DNA from: Thermodesulfomicrobium sp. WS
GTDB taxonomy: Bacteria; Desulfobacterota; Desulfovibrionia; Desulfovibrionales; Desulfomicrobiaceae
Length of the DNA stretch: 64,000 bases
Direction: 5' to 3'
Assembly: GCF_027925145.1 (NCBI RefSeq)
Contig: NZ_AP027130.1
Span: forward strand, 248,001 to 312,000
Of this stretch, positions 45,258 through 54,360 are shown one piece after another. The notes below the pieces were generated by a model, which searched no databases, was not told the origin of the DNA, and worked only from the letters and a program-made list of their open reading frames with translations. The stretch's first letter is position 1; each line of letters begins with the position of its first letter. A program made the translations under genes and the position numbers.

Positions 45258-47596
45258 CCGCGCCTGAGGCGCAGCACCCCGTCGCTTGCCCGCAAGTGGA
45301 TGTCCATCTGCGGGAAGGCGATCTCGATGCCCGCCTCGCGGAACTTCTGGTCAATGGCCTCGCGCAGCTCCGATGGGGCGCTTACGGAGAAATCCACGTG
45401 CCGCAGCCAGACCCGCAGGATGAAGTCCAGCGAGCTGGCGCCAAAGTTGGCGAAGATTACCTGCGGCGCTGGTGCGGACAAGACCGCGGGATGCTCGACC
45501 GCGGCTTCCAGCAATAGGGCTTTGACGCGGGCGATGTCCGATCCGTAGGCCACGCCCACGGCGATATCGCGCCGGATGCGCGGGTCGTTTTTGTGCGTCC
45601 AGTTGGTGAGGCGGCCGGAGATGAGCTCGGAATTGGGGATGAGGATGGTGGCGTTGTCGAAAGTCTGTACCTCGGTGTTGCGGATGTTGACATTGCGCAC
45701 CACGGCCCAGAGGCCGTCGAGTTCGATGATGTCTCCAGGCCGCAGCGAGCGGTCGAAGAGCAGAATCATGCCGCTCACGAAGTTGTTGATGAGGGTCTGC
45801 AGGCCAAAACCGATGCCCACGGACAGACCGCCGGCGATGACCGCCAGGTTGGTGAGGCTGACACCCAAGAGGTGCATGGCCACCAGGCCAAAGCAGAGCC
45901 ACAGACAGTAGATGCCCACCCGGGCGAGCGATGCCTTGCCGCCCCGGTCGAGCCCCGCCACCACGGTCTCGTTCTCCAGCATACTCCGCCAGGCCGCAGC
46001 CAGGGAGCGCACCACCTGAAAGAGCAGAAACACCATGACCACACGCAGGAAATTGAAGGAAAATTCCCCCCAATTGAACTGCAAGGTGGAGAGACGCTCG
46101 AAGACCATGTTGGAGCCCAGCTGCACCGCCAGCCAGCCAAGCACCGAGAAAATCATGCCCGTCCACACCACAAGGGAGGCGAGACTGGTCAGAAGCTCCA
46201 CCGCCAAGGCGCGCCACCCCTCACGCTTGTTCATGGCTGCGGACGAATGGGCCAAGGCCACGACCCCCAAGGCCAACTGCCCGGCCACGGCCCCCACGCA
46301 CCACAGCTCACCTCCCAAAAGCGCCAACCGTGCCCGACCGGAAAAGGCCACGAGCACCAAGAAAAACATCACCCACGGGTTCAGGCGTCGGATCCAGATC
46401 TCATAGAGGAAGGCTGGCTGCAGCATGCCCATGCCCAGGGAGGTGCACACCACCAGGGCAAGCCATACGCCATGGAAGAGCCACAGCGGCAACCGCAGCA
46501 GCTCCAGGACGATGGAGCAGCCAAAAAAGGCCACTAAAGGAAGAAGGGGCTGCCACGTCCACGTCTTGGGGTGGGCAAGGAGACGGAGCCGCCACCCCAA
46601 GGACTGGGCCCCACCGACGATCAGCGCGTGCGTGGCCACGAGCAGCACCGAAGTTTGGCTCACCCGGCCGGAAAAAAACGCGGCCAAGAGCGAAACCCCC
46701 AGAGAAAGGGAAAGAATGGCTGTGGCCGTGGCCACATGCCGCCCCGAAGAGCGCGGAGGGAAAAGCGGCGCCAGACGGCGATACACGATGAGCCCCAACG
46801 CGGAAAAGGGGAGCCAGAACAGCACGAGCACACCGAGGAGCCCCTGGTCTTCGCGAACGATGGAGGCCCATTGGGAGCCTAAGAGTAGGCGCATGTTGAC
46901 GCCCCACTCCGCCAAGTCCTGCAGCGCCTCCGCCCATCCCAAGGGCCACAGGCGAAAGGGCTTGGGCTCAAGGAACTCGGACTCCCAGATCTGCGGGAGC
47001 TTTTCCTGGAATTGCGCCACCAAAGCCGCTGCCCGCTGCTGGGCCGTCGTGTATTGGCCAAAAAGCTTGTCGATGCGGTTACTGAGCGCGCCCAGGACCT
47101 GCACCAATTTGCTTCCCCGCGTGCGGATGTCCACGAGCCCGGCACGCACATCCTTATCCAGGGTCGCGGCCCACTTGCGTTCCAACTCTTCCGCCAGGGC
47201 GGCGGCGGCGCTGTTTTTGAGATTCAAATCCCGGGCGAGGTTTTCCAGGGGGGCGCGCTCTTTCTCCAAATTGCGGGCCACGAACTGGGCCTCGGCCAGG
47301 GCGGCGCGCATGTCGTAGGGATTGGAGAGCATGAGCCGCGCCACCACCTCCAAGGCCTGAAGCCGTTCCCCCATGCGATCCAAAATCTGGGCATGCGTGG
47401 TCTCGGCATCCCCTACCGCGCTCTGTGCGGCATCCACCTCGCGAGCCAGACGATCGAGCTCCAGGTTTTTGAACTGCAAAAACGACTCCAAGACCTGGTC
47501 CGCGGCCGCAGGCTGCGTATCCGCCCAGGCCGAGGGCAGGACACAAAAGCCCGCGCACAGCACCCAAAAAACCCAGAGCAGCCATCTAGCGAACAT
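45254..47596 (-). CDS. Large MscS-family mechanosensitive channel
   Basis: This 780-residue protein has a signal peptide (about residues 1-24), a periplasmic coiled-coil region (about 25-270), multiple TM segments, and the MscS pore and beta domain near the C-terminus ('NLAVIAGGLSVGIGFGLQTL', then 'SGMILLFDRSLRPGDIIEL'). This is the KefA/MscK-like large layout. It should protect cells on osmotic downshock. The ATG at 47596 has GGAG upstream and overlaps the end of the peptidase gene by a few bases. Longer in-frame starts would lie inside that gene. Its stop shares CTAG with the convergent DAC gene. Confidence 0.9.
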   Translation of the reverse strand: MFARWLLWVFWVLCAGFCVLPSAWADTQPAAADQVLESFLQFKNLELDRLAREVDAAQSAVGDAETTHAQILDRMGERLQALEVVARLMLSNPYDMRAALAEAQFVARNLEKERAPLENLARDLNLKNSAAAALAEELERKWAATLDKDVRAGLVDIRTRGSKLVQVLGALSNRIDKLFGQYTTAQQRAAALVAQFQEKLPQIWESEFLEPKPFRLWPLGWAEALQDLAEWGVNMRLLLGSQWASIVREDQGLLGVLVLFWLPFSALGLIVYRRLAPLFPPRSSGRHVATATAILSLSLGVSLLAAFFSGRVSQTSVLLVATHALIVGGAQSLGWRLRLLAHPKTWTWQPLLPLVAFFGCSIVLELLRLPLWLFHGVWLALVVCTSLGMGMLQPAFLYEIWIRRLNPWVMFFLVLVAFSGRARLALLGGELWCVGAVAGQLALGVVALAHSSAAMNKREGWRALAVELLTSLASLVVWTGMIFSVLGWLAVQLGSNMVFERLSTLQFNWGEFSFNFLRVVMVFLLFQVVRSLAAAWRSMLENETVVAGLDRGGKASLARVGIYCLWLCFGLVAMHLLGVSLTNLAVIAGGLSVGIGFGLQTLINNFVSGMILLFDRSLRPGDIIELDGLWAVVRNVNIRNTEVQTFDNATILIPNSELISGRLTNWTHKNDPRIRRDIAVGVAYGSDIARVKALLLEAAVEHPAVLSAPAPQVIFANFGASSLDFILRVWLRHVDFSVSAPSELREAIDQKFREAGIEIAFPQMDIHLRASDGVLRLRRG

Positions 47597-48890
47597 ATTT
47601 CCACTCCCGAAGGCGCCGCAGGGCATACTGGGCCTGAGGCCCAGAGCGCACCTGGACAAGATAGCGGCGATAGTCCTCAGCCGCGGCCTGCCGATCGCCC
47701 ATGGCATCCAAGGCGTAGCCGCGCCAGAAAATCGAGGTGGGGTTTTCCGGCAACAGGCGCAGCGCCTCCGAAAAATCCTGCACCGCCTCGGCAAAACGGC
47801 GCAGCCGCACTGCAGCCAAGCCATGGACGATGGCCCCTTGCGCCTCCGTGGGATTCACGGCGCGGGCGCGCTGGGCGCTCTGCAACGCCGCCTGTGCCAT
47901 GTCCGCGGCAAGCTCGGCCCGCGCCAAAAGCACCAAGGCCGCGTAGTCATCGGGCAGAAAGGAAAGGACCTGCTGGCACAGGGCCCTCGCCTGGGCGGGC
48001 TGCTTGTTCCCCAAGGCGCGCTGGGCCGCCTCAAGGCGCTCCAAGGCCGGGAGTTGGGCACGCAGCCGCGCCGTGGCCGCCGCAAAGCGCTCGCGGCGCC
48101 GGGGCCGGGAGAGGGCCGCGGCGTAGCGCTGGCGGGCCAGGGACTGGGCCTGGGTAAAACGCTCGTCACTCATGGGGTGGGTGGCAAAGAGAACCTCCAC
48201 CAGGCCCGGCTCGCGCGTGGAGAGCCCGCGCAGCATGGCCATGAGGTCCACCATGCCTTGGGGCGAGTACCCCGCAGCCACCATGTACGCCATGCCCAGG
48301 CTGTCGGCCTCGCGCTCGTCGTCGCGGCTGTATTGGGCAAGGAGCATCCCCGCCCCCAAGCTGGCCACATCGCCTGCCACATCCTGCAGGCCCGGTTTGG
48401 CCGCACCCAGGGCCGCCACGGCGCCGCCCAAGACCACGGAAAGGACCGTACCGCTGGAGAGGCGCGCCGCGGTATGTCGGGCGCTCACGTGGCCGATCTC
48501 GTGCCCCACAAGGGCGGCAAGCTCATCTTCGCTTTCCAGGCGCGCCAAAATCCCCCGGGTCACGGCGATGCTGCCGCCGGGAAAGGCGTAGGCATTGGCA
48601 TACGGCGCGTTCACCACCCGAAAGGAGTACGGCATCTGCGGTCGGTGGCTCTGACGGGCCACAGCCAGCCCCACTTCAGTCACGTAGGCGTTCAGGGCCG
48701 CGTCCTGCATTGGCCCGAAATCCGCCGAAAACTGCTGGGGGGACTGACGCCGATCCATGGCGATCTCATCGTCCTCGCCCACGAGCATGAGTTGATTGCG
48801 GCCGGTGACGGGATTGACGGCGCACCCGGAGAGCACCGGGGCCGCGGCCGAGGCCGCGAGAAAGGCAAGAAAACGGCGGCGGGAAAGCAT
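47586..48890 (-). CDS. M48-family metallopeptidase with TPR tail (BepA-like), lipoprotein
   Basis: This 434-residue periplasmic peptidase has a signal with twin Arg 'SRRRFLAFLAASAAAPVLSGC', suggesting Tat export and lipidation at Cys. The zinc motif is 'HEIGH' in 'LVGHEIGHVSARHTAARL', with the downstream Glu in 'DEREADSLGMAYM'. The C-terminal part is TPR-like ('AIVHGLAAVRLRRFAEAVQD'). BepA-type proteins survey outer-membrane assembly. The ATG at 48890 has AGGAGG upstream. It precedes the channel gene with overlap, giving a two-gene envelope operon. Confidence 0.88.
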   Translation of the reverse strand: MLSRRRFLAFLAASAAAPVLSGCAVNPVTGRNQLMLVGEDDEIAMDRRQSPQQFSADFGPMQDAALNAYVTEVGLAVARQSHRPQMPYSFRVVNAPYANAYAFPGGSIAVTRGILARLESEDELAALVGHEIGHVSARHTAARLSSGTVLSVVLGGAVAALGAAKPGLQDVAGDVASLGAGMLLAQYSRDDEREADSLGMAYMVAAGYSPQGMVDLMAMLRGLSTREPGLVEVLFATHPMSDERFTQAQSLARQRYAAALSRPRRRERFAAATARLRAQLPALERLEAAQRALGNKQPAQARALCQQVLSFLPDDYAALVLLARAELAADMAQAALQSAQRARAVNPTEAQGAIVHGLAAVRLRRFAEAVQDFSEALRLLPENPTSIFWRGYALDAMGDRQAAAEDYRRYLVQVRSGPQAQYALRRLREWKYVR

Positions 48891-49116
48891 GGGGCGTCCT
48901 CCTCGCCCTCCCCCTATCGTCAGCGCCGCCGTCAGGGCAAGGGCACATCCCACGATGTTCAGCGCCCCCTCCGCTTCTTCCCGGCATTTTGGCCCTGCGG
49001 CGTGTGCAAGCCCCCAGGAGAGCTCGCATTGACGCCATGGGAATTTCGCTCCTTTTGACTTCCCATGCCCCCGTGGGTACACAACAAACGTCTCCTTTTC
49101 CGGCATGGAGGTTTCC

Positions 49117-50682
49117 ATGGAACGCAAGAAACTGCCCATCGGCATCCAGACCTTTGCCAAAATCCGCCAGGAAAACTGCTATTACGTGGACAAAACGCCG
49201 TTCGTGGCGCACCTGGCCGAAAACGGCGGCTACTATTTCCTCTCCCGGCCGCGGCGCTTCGGTAAATCCCTCTTCCTCGATACCCTGGCCGAGGCCTTTG
49301 CGGCAAACCGTGCGCTCTTTTCCGGCCTCTACTTGGAAAATCACTGGGACTGGGAAAGGCGCCATCCGGTGATCCGGCTCTCTTTTGCCGAGGGACGGCT
49401 GCAGCAGGCCGATCAGTTGGAAGAACATATCCACGAGATCCTGACGGAAAATGCGGAGCGCCTCGGGGTGTCCATCGATCCTGCGCCCAAAGATGTCCAC
49501 CTGCGCTTCGGTCAGCTCATCAGCCGCGCGGCAGAACAGCATGGGCGCCAGGCCGTGGTGCTCATCGACGAGTACGACAAACCCATTCTCGACAATCTCA
49601 CCGATCCGGACACGGCGCGGGCCATGCGCGAGGGCCTGCGCAACCTCTACTCCGTGCTCAAGGGGCGGGATGCGGACCTGCGCTTCGTCTTCCTCACCGG
49701 GGTCTCCAAGTTCAGCAAGGTGAGCCTCTTTTCCGGGCTCAACAACCTCAACGACATCACCGTGGATGAGCGCTATGCCACCATCTGCGGCTACACGGAA
49801 GCGGACCTGGATGCGGTCTTTGCCCCGGAGTTTACCGCCGCTGCCCAGGATGGTCGTCCATTTGACCGGGACGTGGTGCGCGCCTGGTACAACGGCTACC
49901 GCTGGGGTACAGAAGAGAGCGTGTACAACCCCTTCGACGTACTGCTCCTTTTCGACAAACGCCAGTTCCGCTCCTGGTGGTTCGAGACCGCCACCCCCAC
50001 CTTTCTCGTGGAGTGGCTCATGCGCCATCAGTTCTTCACCCCGCGTCTCGAGCGCCTCTATGCCAGCGAGGCCCTGCTCTCCGCCTTCGATGTGGATGGT
50101 ATCGAACCTGAGGCGCTTTTGTGGCAGACCGGGTATCTCACCATCGGCGAGGTGCTGCGCGAAGGCGATCTCCTCCTCTATGGGCTCACCCTCCCCAACC
50201 GCGAGGTGCGCATGGCCCTCAATACGGCCCTGACCCGCGCCTTGGTGCCCGGTTTTCGCGACGAAGCATCGCTTTTCGTGCTGCGCATCCTGCGAAGCGG
50301 CGACGCCCATGCCCTCAAAGAGCACATGATGCGCCTTTTTGCGGGCATCCCCGCAGACTGGTACCGCAAAAACCCCATGGCCCGGTACGAAGGCTATTTT
50401 GCCAGCGTGTTCTATAGTCACCTGGCAGCAGTGGGGGTCACCATCATCCCCGAGGACGTGAGCCACCTGGGCCGCTGCGACCTCACCGTGCGGGCAGGAG
50501 ACGTCGCCTGGGTCCTGGAATTCAAATTGGTGGACGGCGAAGCGCCCACCGGTGCGGCCCTTACCCAGCTCCAAGCCAAAAACTACGCCGCCAAATACCG
50601 CGCCCCGGGGGTCACGGTCATCGAAGTCGGCGTGGAGTTCAGCACGGCCAAGCGCCAGATCGTAGGCTGGGAGGTGGCATAA
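49117..50682 (+). CDS. AAA-ATPase-like / PD-(D/E)XK nuclease-like protein (copy 2)
   Basis: This 521-residue paralogue of the 2982 gene has 'KLPIGIQTFAKIRQENCYYV', P-loop 'RPRRFGKSLFLDT', Walker B 'VVLIDEYDKPI' and a C-terminal nuclease-like core 'GRCDLTV...WVLEFKL'. A middle stretch (about 49555-49748) is almost identical at DNA level to copy 1, while flanking parts are much more diverged, as expected from patchy gene conversion. GGAGG lies 6 bases before the ATG. Its upstream region (49060-49116) matches the remnant at 9078. It is divergent from the M48 gene. Confidence 0.85.
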   Translation: MERKKLPIGIQTFAKIRQENCYYVDKTPFVAHLAENGGYYFLSRPRRFGKSLFLDTLAEAFAANRALFSGLYLENHWDWERRHPVIRLSFAEGRLQQADQLEEHIHEILTENAERLGVSIDPAPKDVHLRFGQLISRAAEQHGRQAVVLIDEYDKPILDNLTDPDTARAMREGLRNLYSVLKGRDADLRFVFLTGVSKFSKVSLFSGLNNLNDITVDERYATICGYTEADLDAVFAPEFTAAAQDGRPFDRDVVRAWYNGYRWGTEESVYNPFDVLLLFDKRQFRSWWFETATPTFLVEWLMRHQFFTPRLERLYASEALLSAFDVDGIEPEALLWQTGYLTIGEVLREGDLLLYGLTLPNREVRMALNTALTRALVPGFRDEASLFVLRILRSGDAHALKEHMMRLFAGIPADWYRKNPMARYEGYFASVFYSHLAAVGVTIIPEDVSHLGRCDLTVRAGDVAWVLEFKLVDGEAPTGAALTQLQAKNYAAKYRAPGVTVIEVGVEFSTAKRQIVGWEVA

Positions 50683-50921
50683 CGCGAGTCCCCCCAAACC
50701 GGCCTTGAAGTGCTTCTATCGCCGCCCCCGGCATTTCCTCCCAAGCCCGCTCCCAAACAACACCAGCCAGGAAACTCCCGGCCTGGCGCGCTCCGAAGAG
50801 GTGGCCCGCATGGTGTGCGACCTCAAAAATCTCATGGCACGCTTCCAGGTCTAGAGGACCGCGGGGCAGGGACTGGCCTCCCTTGCCCCGTCTGCCCCCC
50901 TTTGCTAGGGAGCATTCCCAC

Positions 50922-50944
50922 GGCGGAGCCTTCCGCCTTTTTTT
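50922..50944 (+). terminator. Intrinsic terminator just before ychF
   Basis: GGCGGA-GCCT-TCCGCC followed by seven T is a clear rho-independent structure on the + strand. It could end the copy 2 transcript (stop at 50682), but it is only 19 bases from the ychF ATG, leaving no room for a ychF promoter between them. A leader attenuator is therefore possible. Confidence 0.75.
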
Positions 50945-50963
50945 GCGCCGCAAGGAGAAGAAC

Positions 50964-52058
50964 ATGGCCCTCAGCATCGGTATCGTCGGTCTGCCCAATG
51001 TGGGCAAATCCACCCTGTTCAACGCCCTCACCCGTGCCCAGAACGCGGCCAGCGCCAACTACCCCTTTTGCACCATCGAGCCCAACAAGGCAGTGGTGCC
51101 GGTGCCGGACTCCCGGCTCGCTGTCCTGGCAGAGCTCGTCCAGCCCCAGCAGGTGGTGCCGGCCACCGTGGATTTCGTGGACATCGCCGGCTTGGTGCGC
51201 GGCGCCAGCCAGGGCGAAGGCCTGGGCAACCAATTTCTTGCCAATATCCGCGACTGCCAGGCCATCGTGCACGTGCTGCGCTGTTTCGATGACCCGGATA
51301 TCGTGCACGTGGACGGCACGGTGGATCCGGTGCGCGACGCCGAAACCATCGAGACCGAGCTCCTCCTGGCCGACCTTGCGGCCATGGAGCGCCGCGCCGA
51401 GCGCCTGGCCAAGCAGGCCAAGGGGGACAAAAAGGCCGCCGCCCAGTTGGAGACCGCCCGCCGCGTCATCCAGGCCCTGGCAGAAGGCATCCCTGCCGCC
51501 GCACTCCTTGACGACACCGCAGTGGCGCAGCTCCTGCGCGAGACCCCGCTCATCACCGCCAAGCCGGTCATCTTTGTGCTCAATGTGGATGAAGCCGGCC
51601 TGACCACGGAAACAGAGCATCAGCGCCGGGCCCGGGATTTGGCCGCCCGCCGGGGGGCTCAGGCCATTACGGTATGTGCCCGTATGGAAGAAGAGCTCGC
51701 CGGCTTGTCGCCCGAAGAGGCGGCCGAGTTTCTCGCCAGCTACGGGATCACCGAGCCCGGCCTCCACCAGGTCATCCGCGCCGGATACGCGACCCTGGGG
51801 CTCATCTCCTTTTTCACCGCCGGTCCCAAAGAGGTCCGGGCCTGGACCATACGCGAGGGCACCAAGGCCCCCCAGGCGGCAGGGGTCATCCATTCGGATT
51901 TCGAACGCGGCTTCATCCGCGCCGAGGTCATCGCCTTTGCGGACTACGTGCATCACGGCTCCGAGGCCAAATGCCGCGCCGCCGGGGTGCTCCGGGTGGA
52001 AGGCAAAGAGTACGTGGTGCGTGACGGCGACGTCATGCACTTCCTCTTCAACGTCTAA
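50964..52058 (+). CDS. ychF: Redox-regulated ATPase YchF
   Basis: This 364-residue Obg-family protein has P-loop 'GLPNVGKSTLFNAL', switch 'DIAGLVRGASQGEGLGNQFL' and a base-recognition motif 'LNVDEAG', the N-x-x-E form that gives YchF its ATP preference over GTP. The C-terminal TGS domain ends in 'RDGDVMHFLFNV'. It interacts with ribosomes and redox control in other bacteria. AAGGAGAAG precedes the ATG. trmJ follows after 8 bases. Confidence 0.95.
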   Translation: MALSIGIVGLPNVGKSTLFNALTRAQNAASANYPFCTIEPNKAVVPVPDSRLAVLAELVQPQQVVPATVDFVDIAGLVRGASQGEGLGNQFLANIRDCQAIVHVLRCFDDPDIVHVDGTVDPVRDAETIETELLLADLAAMERRAERLAKQAKGDKKAAAQLETARRVIQALAEGIPAAALLDDTAVAQLLRETPLITAKPVIFVLNVDEAGLTTETEHQRRARDLAARRGAQAITVCARMEEELAGLSPEEAAEFLASYGITEPGLHQVIRAGYATLGLISFFTAGPKEVRAWTIREGTKAPQAAGVIHSDFERGFIRAEVIAFADYVHHGSEAKCRAAGVLRVEGKEYVVRDGDVMHFLFNV

Positions 52059-52066
52059 GGTGTCCC

Positions 52067-52822
52067 ATGGAACCGCAACGCCTGGACGACATCGCCGTCA
52101 TCCTGTTTCGGCCCAAGTTCTCGGAAAACGTGGGCTCCGTGGCCCGGGCCTGCGCCAACATGGGCTGCTCGCGCATCATCCTCGTGGATCCGTGGCAATG
52201 GGACCTGGAGCGCGCCCTGCCGCTGGCCACCCACCACGCCCGGCACCTGCTCGAGAGCCTGACCATCGTGCCCACGCTGCGCGAGGCGCTCATGCCCTTT
52301 TCCTTCTCCTACGCCACCACGGCCCGTCTGGGCGGCTGGCGCAAGGCCATCCTCACCCCTCGGGAGGCGGCGCCGCGCATCGTCGAAGAGCGCCGCCACG
52401 GCGGCGTGGCCCTGGTGTTCGGCCCGGAAGACCGCGGGCTCACCAACGAAGAGATCGAGATCTGCAACGCCCTGGTGACCATCCCCACGAGCACCGAGCT
52501 CACTTCCCTCAACCTGGCCCAGGCGGTGCTCGTGCTTCTCTATGAGTGTTTCCTCGCGGCCCAAGAGCGGCCCCTGCACCTTTCCCGCTATCCCAAGGAC
52601 CGGGTCATCAACCACGAAGAGCAGGAGATCCTCTTTGCCACCCTGCGCGCAACCCTCATGGAGATCGACTACATCAAGCCCGACAACCCAGACTACTTCA
52701 TGCTCTCCATCAAACGCTTCGTGCACCGGCTCGCCCCCCGGCGCCACGAGTTCAACCAGATCATGGGGCTGTGCCGCCAAATTCGACGGCTGGCGCGACT
52801 CACCCGCACGCAGAACGATTGA
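52067..52822 (+). CDS. trmJ: tRNA (cytidine/uridine-2'-O-)-methyltransferase TrmJ
   Basis: This 251-residue SPOUT enzyme methylates the 2'-O of residue 32 in tRNA. The family blocks are 'NVGSVARACANMGCSRIILV', 'ALVFGPEDRGLTNEE' and the knot motif 'IPTSTELTSLNLAQAVLV'. A C-terminal extension of about 85 residues ('SIKRFVHRLAPRRHEFNQ') is usual in TrmJ. It follows ychF by 8 bases, probably in one operon. Confidence 0.9.
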   Translation: MEPQRLDDIAVILFRPKFSENVGSVARACANMGCSRIILVDPWQWDLERALPLATHHARHLLESLTIVPTLREALMPFSFSYATTARLGGWRKAILTPREAAPRIVEERRHGGVALVFGPEDRGLTNEEIEICNALVTIPTSTELTSLNLAQAVLVLLYECFLAAQERPLHLSRYPKDRVINHEEQEILFATLRATLMEIDYIKPDNPDYFMLSIKRFVHRLAPRRHEFNQIMGLCRQIRRLARLTRTQND

Positions 52823-52879
52823 CCCCGGGGCCTGTGGTCCCCTAACAGGGGGCCATCCTCTCTTCCCAAGGAGCCCCCC

Positions 52880-53341
52880 ATGAACCCAGAATTCGCCAAA
52901 CCCTTCATCAAGGCCACCAAGACCGTGCTCGCCTCCATGGCCGCCCTGGAGGTGGCCGCCGAGGCCCCGTACGTCAAAAAAGACAATATCGCCCGCGGCG
53001 ATATCTCTGCAGTCATCGGCATTACCGGGGACCTGCGTGGCACCTTTTCCATCTCCTTCGACAAACCCACGGCCGTGCACGTGGTGAAGCAGATGCTCGG
53101 CGACGCCATCGAAAACATCCTCCAGGACGTGCAGGACGCGGTGGGCGAGATCTCCAACATGATCTCCGGCCAAGCCCGGGTGGGGCTGGCGGAAATGGGC
53201 GTCAAACTCCAGGGGTCCACGCCCACGGTGATCATGGGCGATGGCCACACCATTGCCCACATGAGCTCGACCAAGCCCATCGCCATCCCCTTCACCACCC
53301 AGGCAGGTACCTTTACGGTGGAGTTCTGCCTCGAGGAGTAG
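52880..53341 (+). CDS. cheX: CheX-like chemotaxis phosphatase
   Basis: This 153-residue protein matches the CheX/CheC fold that dephosphorylates CheY. The E-x2-N motif appears as 'AVGEISNMISGQAR' (Glu/Asn about residues 90-93), and the dimer-forming strand 'FSISFDKPTAVHVVKQML' precedes it. No chemotaxis gene is adjacent, so it serves a system elsewhere. AAGGAG lies before the ATG. The next gene starts 1 base after its stop. Confidence 0.85.
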   Translation: MNPEFAKPFIKATKTVLASMAALEVAAEAPYVKKDNIARGDISAVIGITGDLRGTFSISFDKPTAVHVVKQMLGDAIENILQDVQDAVGEISNMISGQARVGLAEMGVKLQGSTPTVIMGDGHTIAHMSSTKPIAIPFTTQAGTFTVEFCLEE

Positions 53342-53342
53342 C

Positions 53343-54152
53343 ATGCCTGCGGCCATCAACGACCTCGTCACCCGCCTGCTGGAAGCCGCCAGTGTCGCCC
53401 CCTCGCCGGGGACGCCGCCGGAATTCGACATCCTGGAAATGCCTCTGGAAGGGGTGGCCGCCTTTTGGCTCTCCGTGAAAAAGACCCTGGAGAGCAAGCG
53501 GCGGGAGGGGTTCCTGGCCGAGGAGGCCCGGCATACCAAGGAGCCGTACATCCGCTACCTGCTGGAGTTGGCGGCCTCGTCCTTTTCCCCGGCCGAGGCC
53601 AAAGAGCTGGCAGGCATCCGCGCCGCCACCATCCTCGAAGACCTGGGGCGCAAGTATACGCTCATGAGTATCGCCCTGTTGGGCATGGTGGCCAACGAAA
53701 ACCCGCAAAAGGTCATGGTGCGGTTTTTGTCCAAGTTCCACATGCCACCCATCTTCGAGCGCCAGGTGTTCGAGGTGGCGGACCTCATGCTCCAGCACCT
53801 GGGAGACCCAGGATTCAACAAAAAAAAGTTCCTGCGCATCGACCACAAACAAAAGATCGAATCCCTCATCATCAACCTCATCTTCTACTGTAAGCTCGCG
53901 CGCAAAAGCGGAGTGGCGGCGGTACTCGAACAGCGCGAGTACCTGGCCTCTCCCTACTTCAAAGACGGCCTGGAGCTGGTGGCTGACGGCTTTGACGCGG
54001 ATTTTATCAAATATCGTCTGAACCTCGTGAAGCGGGAAATCCTCGCGGCCACGGAGCGCAAAATGGCCCTGTCCGCAGCCATGATGGCCGCCATCAAGGC
54101 CGGCGTGCCCTATGCCGACCTCTACCTGCTGGCCAAGGCGTACTTGGGATAG
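53343..54152 (+). CDS. Conserved helical protein of unknown function
   Basis: I do not recognise this 269-residue protein. It is largely helical and charged, with 'VKKTLESKRREGFLAEEARH' near residue 45 and a C-terminal Ala-rich helix 'ERKMALSAAMMAAIKAG'. No membrane segment or catalytic motif is clear. It starts 1 base after cheX, so a link to chemotaxis or motility is possible but not shown. Confidence 0.65.
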   Translation: MPAAINDLVTRLLEAASVAPSPGTPPEFDILEMPLEGVAAFWLSVKKTLESKRREGFLAEEARHTKEPYIRYLLELAASSFSPAEAKELAGIRAATILEDLGRKYTLMSIALLGMVANENPQKVMVRFLSKFHMPPIFERQVFEVADLMLQHLGDPGFNKKKFLRIDHKQKIESLIINLIFYCKLARKSGVAAVLEQREYLASPYFKDGLELVADGFDADFIKYRLNLVKREILAATERKMALSAAMMAAIKAGVPYADLYLLAKAYLG

Positions 54153-54177
54153 AATATACCTCATTGATATAAAAATG

Positions 54178-54244
54178 TTTTTACAAAAAAATAAAAATAC
54201 ACTTTGATTCTCGCTATAACAATCAAGCTTTTTTTACAAAAAAA
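54178..54244. repeat. Repeated A/T tracts upstream of amt 2
   Basis: TTTTTACAAAAAAA occurs at 54178-54191 and 54231-54244, 53 bp apart (about five helical turns), inside a very AT-rich 208-base gap. Phased tracts like these bend DNA or bind IHF-like proteins, which would suit an enhancer-dependent promoter. Confidence 0.5.
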
Positions 54245-54300
54245 GAACAAATGCTTTGACTGCTGTCTTTTTATCAAAATATTTCAAAGATTTTTCTCTT

Positions 54301-54316
54301 CGGTACAGCCTCTGCA
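54301..54316 (+). promoter_or_regulatory. Candidate sigma-54 promoter of amt 2
   Basis: CGGTACAGCCTCTGCA has GG and GC exactly 10 bases apart; the -24 half CGGTAC differs from TGGCAC at two positions and the -12 half CTGCA at one. It lies about 45 bases before the ATG, after the AT-rich bend-prone stretch. Confidence 0.4.
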
Positions 54317-54360
54317 TCTTGCCCCACGTACCGTAACCTGCAACGTGTGGAGGCTTGTGT

